DNA from: Vibrio gallicus
Lineage (GTDB): Bacteria > Pseudomonadota > Gammaproteobacteria > Enterobacterales > Vibrionaceae
Assembly: GCF_024346875.1 (NCBI RefSeq)
Contig: NZ_AP024871.1
Location: 806,001 to 870,000, forward strand
Direction of reading: 5' to 3'
Length of the DNA: 64,000 nucleotides
This document shows positions 9,121 to 18,467 of this stretch, one piece after another. The translations under genes were made by a program, and so were the position numbers. The notes beneath the pieces are model-generated. The model saw nothing but the letters and a program-made list of their open reading frames with translations, did not search any database and was not told where the DNA came from. The number at the start of each line of letters is the position of its first letter. Position 1 is the stretch's first letter.

Positions 9121-10122
9121 ATGAACGCACCTTTGAATACAGACAAAAAATTAATACTGGACGTGAAAGACCTTAAGGTTCACTTTCAGATCACTCCAAA
9201 GTCAGCATGGCCTTGGACTAAGCCGATCCCGCTTAAAGCCGTTGACGGTGTTGATGTTCACCTTTACGAGGGTGAAACATTAGGCGTAGTTGGTGAGTCA
9301 GGTTGTGGTAAATCGACTTTTGCGCGTGCTGTAATTGGTTTAGTTGAAGCGACCGAAGGTCAAGTAGTTTGGTTAGGCCAAGACCTACTTAAAATGAAAG
9401 ATGCTGCGCGCCGTGAAACACGCAAAGACATCCAGATGATCTTTCAAGACCCTCTGGCTTCATTGAACCCTCGAATGACAGTGGGTGATATTATTGCTGA
9501 GCCGCTACAAACATTCTATCCAGGCCTTTCTAAAGACCAGGTTAAGGAGCGCGTAAAGGCAATGATGGATAAAGTAGGTCTATTACCTAACGTTATCAAC
9601 CGTTATCCACACGAGTTTTCCGGTGGTCAATGTCAACGTATCGGTATTGCGCGTGCGCTTATCCTTGAACCAAAAATGATTATCTGTGATGAACCTGTTT
9701 CGGCATTGGATGTGTCTATTCAAGCTCAGGTTGTAAACCTTCTTAAAGAGCTACAAACAGAACTTGGATTATCGCTAGTGTTCATTGCACATGACCTTTC
9801 AGTGGTAAAACATATCTCAGATCGCGTATTGGTTATGTACCTTGGAAACGCCGTTGAACTAGGCGAATCTGATGCACTGTTTAAAGACCCTAAGCACCCA
9901 TACACGCGCGCTTTGATGTCAGCAGTGCCTATCCCTGATCCAAAGCTTGAGCGTCAAAAGAAAATTCAGATGCTAGAAGGGGACCTACCTTCCCCAATGA
10001 ACCCACCATCAGGTTGTGTGTTCCGTACTCGTTGTCCTATCGCAACTGAGGAATGTGCCAAGCACAAACCAACGTTAGAAGGCGATGACGTGCATGCAGT
10101 ATCATGCTTGCATGTAGATTAA
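9121..10122 (+). CDS. oppF: Oligopeptide ABC transporter ATPase OppF
   Basis: Second ABC ATPase, 333 residues, with Walker A GESGCGKS near 60-67, signature FSGGQCQR, Walker B IICDEPVSALD and the C-terminal oligo-family Cys cluster CVFRTRC...C. The frame is open upstream inside oppD, but ATG 9121 right after the oppD TAA matches E. coli OppF. Last gene of the operon, followed by a terminator. Confidence 0.95.
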   Translation: MNAPLNTDKKLILDVKDLKVHFQITPKSAWPWTKPIPLKAVDGVDVHLYEGETLGVVGESGCGKSTFARAVIGLVEATEGQVVWLGQDLLKMKDAARRETRKDIQMIFQDPLASLNPRMTVGDIIAEPLQTFYPGLSKDQVKERVKAMMDKVGLLPNVINRYPHEFSGGQCQRIGIARALILEPKMIICDEPVSALDVSIQAQVVNLLKELQTELGLSLVFIAHDLSVVKHISDRVLVMYLGNAVELGESDALFKDPKHPYTRALMSAVPIPDPKLERQKKIQMLEGDLPSPMNPPSGCVFRTRCPIATEECAKHKPTLEGDDVHAVSCLHVD

Positions 10123-10152
10123 CGGATAGTTAATTCGGCCTGTGACAGGCTT

Positions 10153-10188
10153 GAGCGTGTTGTGTATGCAACACGCTCTTTTTTTTTT
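10153..10188 (+). terminator. Terminator of the opp operon
   Basis: Ten-pair stem GAGCGTGTTG/CAACACGCTC with a six-base loop and a run of ten T residues. Confidence 0.95.
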
Positions 10189-10199
10189 GGAATCGGAAT

Positions 10200-11075
10200 C
10201 GGTGTAGCGGTGAGTCGATGTATCTATGGTGTGCCACTCCGCACTTTCCACAAACCATTCCACCATTCCCCACGCCGTCATGCCGGTGGTGTTTTAAGCC
10301 GGCATCTTCGGTTACTCGGGTTTAATTGAAGTAGCACGCTTGGCTGGGTTATGAGTGTCTACAGATCCCCGCCTGCGCGGGAGGACGGGGGTGGGGCGTA
10401 TCGGTGTGGCGGTGAGTCGGTGTATCTATGGTGTGCCACTCCTCAGTTTCCACTCACCTCACTTTCCACAAACCATGTCACCATTCCCCACGTCGTCATG
10501 CCGGTAGTGTTTTAAGCCGGCATCTTTGGGGACTCGGGTTTAATTGAAGTCGTACAGTTTGGTTGGGTATCGAGTGTCTACAGATCCCCGCCTACGCGGG
10601 GAGGACGGGGGTGGGGCGTATCGGTGTGGTGGTGAGTCGATGTATCTATGGTGTGCCACTCCTCAGTTTCCACTCACCTCACTTTCCACAAACCATGTCA
10701 CCATTCCCCACGTCGTCATGCCGGTAGTGTTTTAAGCCGGCATCTTTGGGTACTCGGGGTTAATTGAAGTAGCACGCTTGGCTGGGTTATGAGTGTCTAC
10801 AGATCCCCGCCTACGCGGGGAGGACGGGGGTGGGGCGTATCGGTGTGGCGATGGGTCGGTGTATCTATGGTGTGCCACTCCTCAGTTTCCACTCACGTCA
10901 CGTTCCACAAACCATGTCACCATTCCCCACGCCGTCATGCCGGTGGTGTTTTAAGCCGGCATCTTCGGTTACTCGGGTTTAATTGAAGTAATACGCTTGG
11001 TTGGGTATCGAGTGTCTACAGATCCTCGCCTACGCGGGGAGGACGGGAGAGGGGGCGAGTCGATGTAGCTATGAG
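10200..11075. repeat. Array 1: four units of about 219 bp with two palindromes each
   Basis: Palindrome A (ATGCCGG...TTTTAAG-CCGGCAT) starts at 10276, 10494, 10714 and 10933, spacing 218, 220 and 219. Each is followed about 85 bp later by palindrome B (ACAGATCCCCGCC with inverted GCGGGGA). Linkers are almost identical between units, including the GTGTATCTATGGTGTGCCACTC block and the CCACTCACCTCACTTTCCAC block, which are absent from array 2. The short frames inside are artefacts of the repeat. Palindromes A and B look like REP elements; no gene is present. Confidence 0.92.
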
Positions 11076-11130
11076 TCGATGTATTGTATTGCTTAAAGCT
11101 GCAGCTAAATTGGAACCCCATTTCCCCAAA

Positions 11131-11164
11131 CGAAAAAAAACCAGCTCAATGAGCTGGTTTTTTT
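11131..11164 (-). terminator. Terminator of the tRNA-Tyr transcript
   Basis: CCAGCTC/GAGCTGG stem (11141-11157) with flanking A/T extensions; on the minus strand it ends in a run of eight T residues. It lies 6 bp beyond the second tRNA-Tyr. Confidence 0.9.
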
Positions 11165-11169
11165 ATATA

Positions 11170-11254
11170 TGGTGGAGGGGGACGGATTCGAACCATCGAA
11201 GGCAGTGCCGTCAGATTTACAGTCTGATCCCTTTGGCCACTCGGGAACCCCTCC
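11170..11254 (-). tRNA. tRNA-Tyr (GUA), distal copy
   Basis: 85-nt class II tRNA with a long variable arm. The minus strand begins GGAGGGGTTCCCGAGTGGCC, the anticodon loop reads ACTGTAAAT (anticodon GUA), the T arm is GGTTCGAATCC and CCA is encoded at 11170-11172. Identical in the tRNA part to the copy at 11310-11394; 55 bp separate the two. Confidence 0.97.
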
Positions 11255-11309
11255 AGGGTGTTTTTATACTTAGTGCATGTTTTCCCAACACGTGAACCAA
11301 GTTTGAATA

Positions 11310-11394
11310 TGGTGGAGGGGGACGGATTCGAACCATCGAAGGCAGTGCCGTCAGATTTACAGTCTGATCCCTTTGGCCACTCGGGAACCCCTCC
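11310..11394 (-). tRNA. tRNA-Tyr (GUA), promoter-proximal copy
   Basis: Same 85-nt sequence as the distal copy with encoded CCA at 11310-11312. The flank beyond the 5' end of each copy is also alike (AGGGT, TTTTTATACTTA, then TTTCCCAAC), so the duplicated unit is about 140 bp. Both are probably processed from one transcript. Confidence 0.97.
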
Positions 11395-11451
11395 AGGGTA
11401 TTTTTATACTTAAGAGCAGATTTCCCAACGCTGTTCTCAAGTTCGGAGCGC

Positions 11452-11480
11452 ATAATACTCAGCACAGAAAATTCTGTAAA
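11452..11480 (-). promoter_or_regulatory. Promoter of the tRNA-Tyr operon
   Basis: On the minus strand: -35 TTTACA (11475-11480), 17-base spacer, -10 TATTAT (11452-11457), then a GC-rich discriminator GCGCTCC. That layout is typical of stable-RNA promoters under stringent control. Confidence 0.8.
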
Positions 11481-11905
11481 GTGTTTTCTTGCATTTTCAG
11501 GTCGTATGCATGCTTTTTATCCATAACGGCTGAAAAGTGACTCAATTCGAATTATTTATGAGCAAGCTGGCTCAGGTAATTGAGTTGTAAGTGTTGTAGC
11601 TGATTCAAATTAGTGTAACCGAAACCTCAACAATTTACATAGATTGACGTTATTTACTCTCGAAAATGATAAAGTATGACAAATGAATAGCCTAATTTAG
11701 GCTATGCGCAAATTTTAGCTGTGAGTGTTCTAATTTATCTAAGATAACCGCTTAATTGTGTGTGAATTTTGTACACCAAGCGATTATCGAATAGGAAGTT
11801 AGCACGCTCGGCTAAAGGGCTCGACCAAAACTACTTTACGCATAGATTTAGGTCGAATGAAATTTAACCGCGAGCGGTTAACGGACTCCAATAATTACAA
11901 TTATT
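11481..11905. other. Upstream region of the RND operon
   Basis: About 425 bp with no credible gene between the tRNA promoter and the efflux operon. A small inverted repeat TAGCCTAATTTAGGCTA lies at about 11688-11704. It presumably holds the pump promoter; I see no clear regulator site. Confidence 0.4.
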
Positions 11906-12979
11906 ATGACTACTACAACACCAACTCGAATCCAATTTTTTACGATGTTTGTCTGCCTGACATCGCTAGTTCTTTTTTCATCTCCGAGTTTCGCAAGACC
12001 GCGCAGTGCCTCAAACGTTGCGGTGACGGTGCAACAAGTTCAAATTCATGAGATATCGCAGTCACTTTCATTGGTGGGTAAGCTCAAAGCTCAGCAGTCG
12101 GTAACTATTGCACCAGAGGTTAGCGGCACAATCGAGCACATTGCGGTATCGGCCAATCAAGAGGTTAAAAAGGGTCAGCTGTTGATTCGTCTTAGTGATG
12201 ATAAGGCTAAAGCTGCGGTAAAAGAAGCTAAGGCATATCTCAGTGAAGAAAAGCGTAAATTAGGTGAGTTCGAAAGGTTGCGTAAGAGTGCAGCGGTTAC
12301 GTTAACTGCATTGGAAGGTCAAAAAGCCAGTGTGCAGATTGCACAAGCAAGGCTAGATGCAGCCCAAGCTGAGCTCAATGATAAATACCTTAGAGCACCC
12401 TTTGCCGGTCATATTGGTTTCATTGACTTTAGCTTAGGTAAATTAGTTAATTCAGGTACTGAGTTAATGAACCTCGATAACCTGAGTGTCATGGAGCTCG
12501 ATCTTCAAGTCCCTGAGCGCTATTTATCTATGATTGCGAATGGCATGAAGGTAAATGTGTTGGCTAATGCATGGGGCGATCGCGTATTTGAAGGCAAGAT
12601 TGTCGGCATCGATTCAAGGGTAAATCCTGAAACATTAAACCTGCGCGTGCGCATTGACCTTGATAATACGGCTGGGCAGTTGAAACCGGGTATGTTAGTG
12701 CAGGCCACAATGAAGTTCCCACCAATTCAGGCTCCAATCATTCCGGTGCAGTCATTGCAATACCTAGGTACTAAGCGCTTTGTTTATGTTTTGGGTAAAG
12801 AGAATCGCGTGACTCAACGAGAGGTGTTCTTAGGCACTCGCGTGGGTAACGAAGTCGTCATTGATAAAGGGCTCGAAATCGGAGAAACCATAGTTGTACA
12901 GGGTGTGGTGAACATGCGCAGTGGCATCGTGGTTAAAATTGTTGGCGAGCATGAAAGTGAAAGTAAGGCGGCACTATAA
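11906..12979 (+). CDS. RND efflux periplasmic adaptor (membrane fusion protein)
   Basis: HlyD/AcrA-type adaptor of 357 residues that links the inner-membrane pump to an outer-membrane channel. An N-terminal signal segment (about 1-31, ending PSFA) has no lipobox. It is followed by a biotinyl-lipoyl half motif (GKLKAQQSVTIAPEVSGTIEHI), an alpha hairpin around 100-155, the second half LRAPFAGHIGFI, and beta-barrel and membrane-proximal domains. ATG 11906 is used; ATG 11945 is an alternative. Its TAATG overlap with the pump gene shows an operon. No TolC homologue is present here. Confidence 0.93.
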   Translation: MTTTTPTRIQFFTMFVCLTSLVLFSSPSFARPRSASNVAVTVQQVQIHEISQSLSLVGKLKAQQSVTIAPEVSGTIEHIAVSANQEVKKGQLLIRLSDDKAKAAVKEAKAYLSEEKRKLGEFERLRKSAAVTLTALEGQKASVQIAQARLDAAQAELNDKYLRAPFAGHIGFIDFSLGKLVNSGTELMNLDNLSVMELDLQVPERYLSMIANGMKVNVLANAWGDRVFEGKIVGIDSRVNPETLNLRVRIDLDNTAGQLKPGMLVQATMKFPPIQAPIIPVQSLQYLGTKRFVYVLGKENRVTQREVFLGTRVGNEVVIDKGLEIGETIVVQGVVNMRSGIVVKIVGEHESESKAAL

Positions 12980-15900
12980 TGTTGTTATCTGACATTTCAG
13001 TTAAACGCCCAGTGGCGGCGGTTGTACTTAGCTTACTCTTGTGTGTATTTGGTATTGTATCTTTCTCAAAGCTCGCTGTGCGAGAAATGCCAGATATCGA
13101 AAGTTCAGTGGTTTCTATCAATACGCGCTATAACGGCGCTTCTGCCACCATTATAGAAAACCAAATAACCTCAACCATTGAAGACCAGTTATCAGGTATC
13201 AGTGGCATTGATGAGATTACCTCTACAACGCGTAATGGCATGTCTCGCATTACAGTGACGTTTGATCTGGGTTATGATCTAAATACAGGTGTGAGTGATG
13301 TCCGTGATGCCGTTGCCCGTGCCCAGAATCAGCTACCAGATGAAGCCGACTCGCCAATTGTTTATAAGAACAACGGCAGTGGTGAGGCGTCGATATACAT
13401 CAATTTGAGCTCCGATATTTTAGATAGAACGGAACTTACCGACTATGTAGACCGTGTTTTGTTAGACCGATTTAGCCTGATCTCTGGGGTGAGCTCAGTG
13501 CAGGTACAGGGCGGTTTGTACAAGGTTATGTACGTCAAACTCAAACCGACTCTAATGGCAGGCCGCGGGGTGACGACCTCAGATATTTCCTCGGCGCTAA
13601 ACTCGGAGAATATAGAAAGCCCAGGTGGTCAGATTCGTAACGATCAGATAGTGATGTCAGTACGTACCGACCGCTCTTACAACAGCGCCAAAGATTTTGA
13701 GTACCTTGTGGTGCGTCGCGCAGCAGATGGTACGCCTATCTATCTTAAAGATGTAGCGGATGTCTATCTAGGTGCAAAAAATGAAGATTCAACCTTCCGC
13801 AGTAACGGTGTAGCCAACGTTAGTTTAGGGATAGTGCCGCAATCAGATGCCAACCCTCTAGATGTTGCTAGTGCGGTGCGCAAGCAGGTTGATGATATCC
13901 AGAAATTCCTACCCGATAGCACCCATTTAGTGGTGGATTATGACTCGACCGTGTTTATCGATCGCTCAATATCTGAGGTGTACAATACGCTGTTCATTAC
14001 GGGTGGCTTAGTGGTGTTGGTGCTGTATATCTTTATTGGACAGGCGCGAGCAACGCTGATTCCAGCGGTAACGGTTCCGGTTTCTTTAATATCCTCATTT
14101 ATAGCCGCCTATTACTTAGGTTTTAGTATTAACCTCATTACCTTAATGGCGCTCATTCTTTCCATTGGCTTGGTGGTAGATGATGCCATCGTGGTGGTAG
14201 AGAATATATTCCACCATATTGAGCGCGGTGAATCGCCGTTATTAGCCGCTTATAAAGGCACGCGAGAAGTTGGGTTTGCGGTTATCGCAACCACGCTGGT
14301 GCTAGTGATGGTATTCCTGCCAATATCCTTTATGGATGGCATGGTGGGACTGCTGTTTACTGAGTTTTCAGTGCTACTTGCGGTGTCGGTTCTGTTCTCA
14401 TCACTTATTGCTTTAACGTTAACCCCAGTACTAGGCAGTAAGATCTTGTCTGCCAACGTGAAACCGAATCGTTTTAACCGTGGCGTTGAGGTGGTGTTTA
14501 GTAAGCTTGAGCGTGGTTATCGCAGAGCCTTACAAGGCGCGATTAAGTTACGCTGGCTTGCTCCTGTGGTTATTCTTGCTTGTATAGGCGGAGCATATCA
14601 ACTGATGCATGTGATCCCAGCGCAGCTTACACCGCAAGAAGATAGAGGGGTATTGTTTGCGTTTGCTCGCGGTGCGGATGCAACCAGTTACAACCGTATG
14701 GCTACTAATATGGATGTGATTGAATCGCGTCTGATGCCACTGGTAGGCAAGGGCGTATTGAAATCGTTCTCGATTCAGTCTCCTGCATTTGGTGGTAACG
14801 CGGGTGATCAGACTGGCTTTGTGATTATGGTTCTTGAAGACTGGGAGCATAGGGATGTCTCGGCTCAGCAAGCACTGGGTATCATTCGTAAGGCGTTAAC
14901 TGATATTCCCGATGTGCGCGTATTCCCAATGATGCCAGGCTTTAGAGGCGGCTCTAGTGAACCGGTGCAATTTGTCCTTGGTGGCTCGGATTATAAAGAG
15001 CTCGAAAAATGGGCTGACTTAATGAAGAACGCGGCTGAGGATAGCCCGTTTATGGATGGAGCAAGTACCGATTATTCTGAGAAAACCCCAGAATTGGTGG
15101 TCTCTATTGATAAAGAGCGCGCGGCAGATCTTGGCATAAGCCAAAGTGATATATCGGACACCTTAGAGGTGATGCTTGGTGGTAAGTCTGAGACCACTTA
15201 TGTTGACCGTGGTCAGGAATACGATGTCTATCTGCGCGGTGATGAGAATAGCTTTAATAACGTGGGTGATCTTAGCCAAATATACTTGCGCACCTCAAAG
15301 GGTGAGCTCGTAACCATGGATTCGGTGGCACATGTTGATGAAGTGGCATCTGCGATTCGCTTGTCTCACTATAACAAACAAAAATCCATTACCGTTAAAG
15401 CTAACCTAGTTGAAGGTGCCACTTTAAGTGATGCGCTAGATTACATGGACAGCAAGGCGATTGAGCTATTACCTAGCGATATTAGCGTGCACTACTCTGG
15501 AGAGTCGAAGGACTTTAAAGAGAACCAATCATCCATCCTAGTTGTTTTTGCGTTGGCTTTGCTGGTGGCATATTTGGTACTTGCAGCGCAGTTTGAAAGC
15601 TTTATCAACCCATTGGTGATTATGTTTACTGTACCTATGGGGGTGTTTGGTGGTTTCTTGGGGCTGTTAATTATGTCGCAAGGCTTAAACGTATATAGCC
15701 AGATAGGCATGATAATGCTGATCGGTATGGTAACCAAAAACGGCATATTGATTGTTGAGTTTGCCAACCAGTTGCGAGACAGAGGGATAGCATTTGAGCA
15801 AGCTATCATCGATGCCGCAGCGCGTCGTCTCAGACCTATTTTGATGACCGCATTTACCACATTGGCCGGTTCAATTCCGTTGATACTCTCGACGGGAGCT

Positions 15901-16092
15901 GGATATGAAAGCCGCGTAGCCGTGGGTACGGTAATCTTCTTTGGGATGGCATTTGCGACTTTAGTAACGCTGTTTGTTATTCCAGCTATGTATCGCCTCT
16001 TGTCGGTTCACACCCAAGCACCAGGGCATGTTGAGTTGCAACTTAACAAAGACCTGCAACACGACACCAAGGGACGCGTGGGGCACGGTTAA
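12979..16092 (+). CDS. RND multidrug efflux transporter, inner-membrane pump
   Basis: 1037-residue HAE1-type RND protein of usual length, with twelve membrane helices and two large periplasmic loops. The proton-relay Asp pair is visible in TM4 (SIGLVVDDAIVVVENI). TM10-11 hold the GMVTKNGILIVEFAN segment with the relay Lys. It resembles the MexK/VexK-like subgroup more than AcrB, so the substrate is uncertain. Co-transcribed with the adaptor. Confidence 0.95.
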   Translation: MLLSDISVKRPVAAVVLSLLLCVFGIVSFSKLAVREMPDIESSVVSINTRYNGASATIIENQITSTIEDQLSGISGIDEITSTTRNGMSRITVTFDLGYDLNTGVSDVRDAVARAQNQLPDEADSPIVYKNNGSGEASIYINLSSDILDRTELTDYVDRVLLDRFSLISGVSSVQVQGGLYKVMYVKLKPTLMAGRGVTTSDISSALNSENIESPGGQIRNDQIVMSVRTDRSYNSAKDFEYLVVRRAADGTPIYLKDVADVYLGAKNEDSTFRSNGVANVSLGIVPQSDANPLDVASAVRKQVDDIQKFLPDSTHLVVDYDSTVFIDRSISEVYNTLFITGGLVVLVLYIFIGQARATLIPAVTVPVSLISSFIAAYYLGFSINLITLMALILSIGLVVDDAIVVVENIFHHIERGESPLLAAYKGTREVGFAVIATTLVLVMVFLPISFMDGMVGLLFTEFSVLLAVSVLFSSLIALTLTPVLGSKILSANVKPNRFNRGVEVVFSKLERGYRRALQGAIKLRWLAPVVILACIGGAYQLMHVIPAQLTPQEDRGVLFAFARGADATSYNRMATNMDVIESRLMPLVGKGVLKSFSIQSPAFGGNAGDQTGFVIMVLEDWEHRDVSAQQALGIIRKALTDIPDVRVFPMMPGFRGGSSEPVQFVLGGSDYKELEKWADLMKNAAEDSPFMDGASTDYSEKTPELVVSIDKERAADLGISQSDISDTLEVMLGGKSETTYVDRGQEYDVYLRGDENSFNNVGDLSQIYLRTSKGELVTMDSVAHVDEVASAIRLSHYNKQKSITVKANLVEGATLSDALDYMDSKAIELLPSDISVHYSGESKDFKENQSSILVVFALALLVAYLVLAAQFESFINPLVIMFTVPMGVFGGFLGLLIMSQGLNVYSQIGMIMLIGMVTKNGILIVEFANQLRDRGIAFEQAIIDAAARRLRPILMTAFTTLAGSIPLILSTGAGYESRVAVGTVIFFGMAFATLVTLFVIPAMYRLLSVHTQAPGHVELQLNKDLQHDTKGRVGHG

Positions 16093-16104
16093 GCTCATCA
16101 ACAT

Positions 16105-16125
16105 AAAGGCCCGTTACGGGCCTTT
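16105..16125. terminator. Terminator shared by the RND operon and ogt
   Basis: AAAGGCCCG-TTA-CGGGCCTTT, a perfect nine-pair stem between convergent genes. The ogt stop overlaps its right edge. Confidence 0.85.
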
Positions 16126-16606
16126 ATTGTTTAACGGTGATACCTTCCAATTCAAGCAGCGCTTGCTTGCGCTCTATTCCTCCCGCGTATCCGGTCAGGG
16201 TTCGATTTACTCCAATTACCCTGTGGCATGGAACAATAATAGAGATCGGGTTTTTTCCATTTGCAGCACCCACTGCGCGCACCGATTGAGGGTTATTAAT
16301 TGCTTCTGCTAACTGCTTATAAGTGCGGGTTTCACCAAATGGTATGCACGTGAGTTGCTCCCATATCTGTAATTGAAACGCTGTACCTTGCAGGTCTAGT
16401 GGCAAATCAAAATGGCGCCTTTGGTTGGCAAAGTATTGTGTAAGCTGGTGCTTGGTATCTTGTAGATAAGGATGGTCATCACTGGATTGACCCGGTAGCT
16501 GTGGTTTGGTGGTGTGCTGTTCAAACCATATACCGGTTATCCCTTTATCGCTGCATTGTGCAGTTATGCTCCCAAGGCGCGATGCGAAAGTGGTGAAATA
16601 GTGCAT
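16124..16606 (-). CDS. ogt: Methylated-DNA-protein-cysteine methyltransferase
   Basis: Repairs O6-methylguanine by suicide transfer to Cys. The 160-residue protein has the helix-turn-helix GETRTYKQLAEAI and the active site PCHRVIG with the acceptor Cys, plus the YAGG motif beyond it. Start at ATG 16606 is 1 bp beyond the alkA stop; an upstream frame would overlap alkA. Forms a two-gene alkylation-repair operon with alkA. Confidence 0.94.
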   Translation of the reverse strand: MHYFTTFASRLGSITAQCSDKGITGIWFEQHTTKPQLPGQSSDDHPYLQDTKHQLTQYFANQRRHFDLPLDLQGTAFQLQIWEQLTCIPFGETRTYKQLAEAINNPQSVRAVGAANGKNPISIIVPCHRVIGVNRTLTGYAGGIERKQALLELEGITVKQ

Positions 16607-16607
16607 A

Positions 16608-17390
16608 TTATTGATTCCACAGATGTAGGGTGGCATAACTGCCGTAGGGTGACACGCTTTGCTGCGATAAGTTAGGGTAGTGGATACGCATCTTTTTAAC
16701 GAACAGATCCCCCTCGAGTAAGGTGTCTTTTAGCCTTTGTCCACGCAGTTGAGCGTACTGAACAGTCCAAGGGCCAATGCCTTTAATCACTAGCCAATCC
16801 TCTGGCTTGGAATCTGGATTATCACACATAAATTGCGCAAAGTGCGTTAGGGTTTGCTTGCGGCTTTGCGGCATTCGTAAAAAACTGATATCGGTATTTG
16901 ATACTTGTTGCGGGGTGGGGAAGTCATGACCTTCTGGATTGACATTCTCTACCAGATTATTGAGGTGCTTGATAGCTGCAACGACCGAAACCTGTTGCCC
17001 TAAAATAGCGCGTACTCCCGCCTCCCATAAACTCCATACACCCAGAATACGCACCCCTTTACGGTGGACAAGCTGAGGTTCAATACCACTCAAATAGTGT
17101 TCGACCGTATCGGTATTACAATCTAGGTCAAACATTTCAGTAACGCGCTTAATCAATAAGGGTAGGGTATCGCTATTTTCTAATTCACACTCTAGCAATA
17201 GAGTGTTGCTTTTTGCCTTTGAAATACAAAATTGATAGCCTTGACCATTTAATACACCACTGCGGTAGTACGCTGTATCGCTAATTTGTTCAAAGCGATC
17301 GATGGCTCGCTTAGCATAAAATTCAAGCATCCATGGCCAGTCTAAGTGTCCGCGAACGGGTATAAATTGAGTGTGCTTTTGCCATGCCAT
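16608..17390 (-). CDS. alkA: DNA-3-methyladenine glycosylase II (AlkA)
   Basis: 260 residues: an AlkA_N domain in the first half, then the HhH-GPD fold. Seen are ILGQQVSV, the hairpin GIGPWTVQYAQLRG near 205-218 and the catalytic Asp in LEGDLF near 228. E. coli AlkA is 282 residues. It removes alkylated bases. It sits just upstream of ogt, and 2 bp separate it from the preceding outer-membrane gene, so all three may be one transcript. Confidence 0.92.
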   Translation of the reverse strand: MAWQKHTQFIPVRGHLDWPWMLEFYAKRAIDRFEQISDTAYYRSGVLNGQGYQFCISKAKSNTLLLECELENSDTLPLLIKRVTEMFDLDCNTDTVEHYLSGIEPQLVHRKGVRILGVWSLWEAGVRAILGQQVSVVAAIKHLNNLVENVNPEGHDFPTPQQVSNTDISFLRMPQSRKQTLTHFAQFMCDNPDSKPEDWLVIKGIGPWTVQYAQLRGQRLKDTLLEGDLFVKKMRIHYPNLSQQSVSPYGSYATLHLWNQ

Positions 17391-17392
17391 AT

Positions 17393-17950
17393 CTAGAAAT
17401 CTAAGCCAATAGAGAGCTGTAATCCGTCGTAGTCTTCATCGTATGCACCTAGCCCGGTAGTGGCGTAGCCGTAGATGTATTCCGCTCGCGCCCAATAATC
17501 GGCATTGATATTCCATTGTAAGCCCGCGCCCACTGTGAATACGCCACCGTTGGTATCGCCAGTATCAGTACGCTCTCCATTGGTAGTGTCATGGTCTTTT
17601 ATAAAGGTTGCAATGGCACTGGTACGTCCAAATACCTCTAGCGGGGTATCTCCTAACTCACCAGAGCTTACAACTACAGACATACCGAGCTGGTAGTAGT
17701 TTCTTTCATAGGTCCGAGCATTATCTTTGGATTCGGCATATCGGAAAAAACCTTCCATGCTCACATAGTCGTTAAATGATTGCCCGCCGCCAATGATAAA
17801 GCTCGGGTCAGAAAAGGTATTGGTATCGTCATTTTCAGGAGAAAACCCAACATCACCAATTCCCATATAAAATGAGTTACTGGTAGCTGAATATGCTGAT
17901 GCAGAGAGTAAAGCGAGAGGCAATAAGGCGGCTATGTGGTACTTATTCAT
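17393..17950 (-). CDS. Small outer-membrane beta-barrel protein
   Basis: 185 residues with a signal peptide (about 1-21, SAYSA) and alternating beta strands ending in a terminal Phe (LQLSIGLDF), the usual outer-membrane assembly signal. It looks like an eight-stranded OmpA/OmpW-like barrel, but I do not recognise the family. A GGAAA stands before ATG 17950. It is placed first in a possible transcript with alkA-ogt; a link to alkylation repair is not evident. Confidence 0.7.
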   Translation of the reverse strand: MNKYHIAALLPLALLSASAYSATSNSFYMGIGDVGFSPENDDTNTFSDPSFIIGGGQSFNDYVSMEGFFRYAESKDNARTYERNYYQLGMSVVVSSGELGDTPLEVFGRTSAIATFIKDHDTTNGERTDTGDTNGGVFTVGAGLQWNINADYWARAEYIYGYATTGLGAYDEDYDGLQLSIGLDF

Positions 17951-18096
17951 AGGTTTCCTGTTAGCGGGTTAACAAAATGGCAATATAATCAAACGCATTG
18001 ATATGCAATAAAGTATAAATTAATCATAATCTTAGCACTAATACTAGGTTATACAGTTTCAAGTGATAACTTTTGATAACAGCAAGGAGTATTGTT

Positions 18097-18411
18097 TTGA
18101 CAAAAGCAAAGCATGAGCAGCTTTCCCAAGCCGAGCAGGATCAGCTGGACGCTGCGGTATTTCGCCGTCTGCTAAAGCATTTAGACAACAATAAAGATGT
18201 GCAGAATATTGATTTGATGATCTTGGCAGGATTCTGTCGCAACTGCTTTAGCAAGTGGTACACCGCAGAAGCGAAAGAGAAAGGATTGGATCTGGATATC
18301 GATGATGCACGTATGCGTGTTTATGGCATGACATATGATGAGTGGAAGCAGAACCACCAGTTGCCAGCAACCCCAGAGCAACTTGCCGCATTTGAGGCAA
18401 AGCAAAAATAA
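18097..18411 (+). CDS. DUF1244 family protein
   Basis: 104 residues with the DUF1244 pattern: VFRRLLKHLDNN, then GFCRNCFSKWY with two Cys near residues 50-53, and the MRVYGMTYDEWK motif. The start is a TTG at 18097, 7 bases after AAGGAG (18085-18089); no ATG gives a full domain. Function unknown; members are compact helical dimers. Confidence 0.85.
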   Translation: MTKAKHEQLSQAEQDQLDAAVFRRLLKHLDNNKDVQNIDLMILAGFCRNCFSKWYTAEAKEKGLDLDIDDARMRVYGMTYDEWKQNHQLPATPEQLAAFEAKQK

Positions 18412-18421
18412 TATAACAAAA

Positions 18422-18437
18422 GCGCTTTATAAAGCGC
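18422..18437. terminator. Palindromic terminator-like hairpin
   Basis: GCGCTTTATAAAGCGC is a perfect 16-base palindrome, flanked by AAA and CTTTG-TTTT, between the convergent DUF1244 and PLP genes. Confidence 0.6.
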
Positions 18438-18467
18438 CTTTGTTTTGCGTGCTACTCGCGATGAAAA

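Noticed and set aside
10200..11075. CRISPR array
   Set aside because: Units are 219 bp with long identical linkers, no short direct repeat with unique spacers and no cas genes; the same holds for array 2.
11071..11465. Open frames over the tRNA-Tyr genes on both strands
   Set aside because: They are translations of the tRNA duplication, which folds as tRNA with anticodon GUA.
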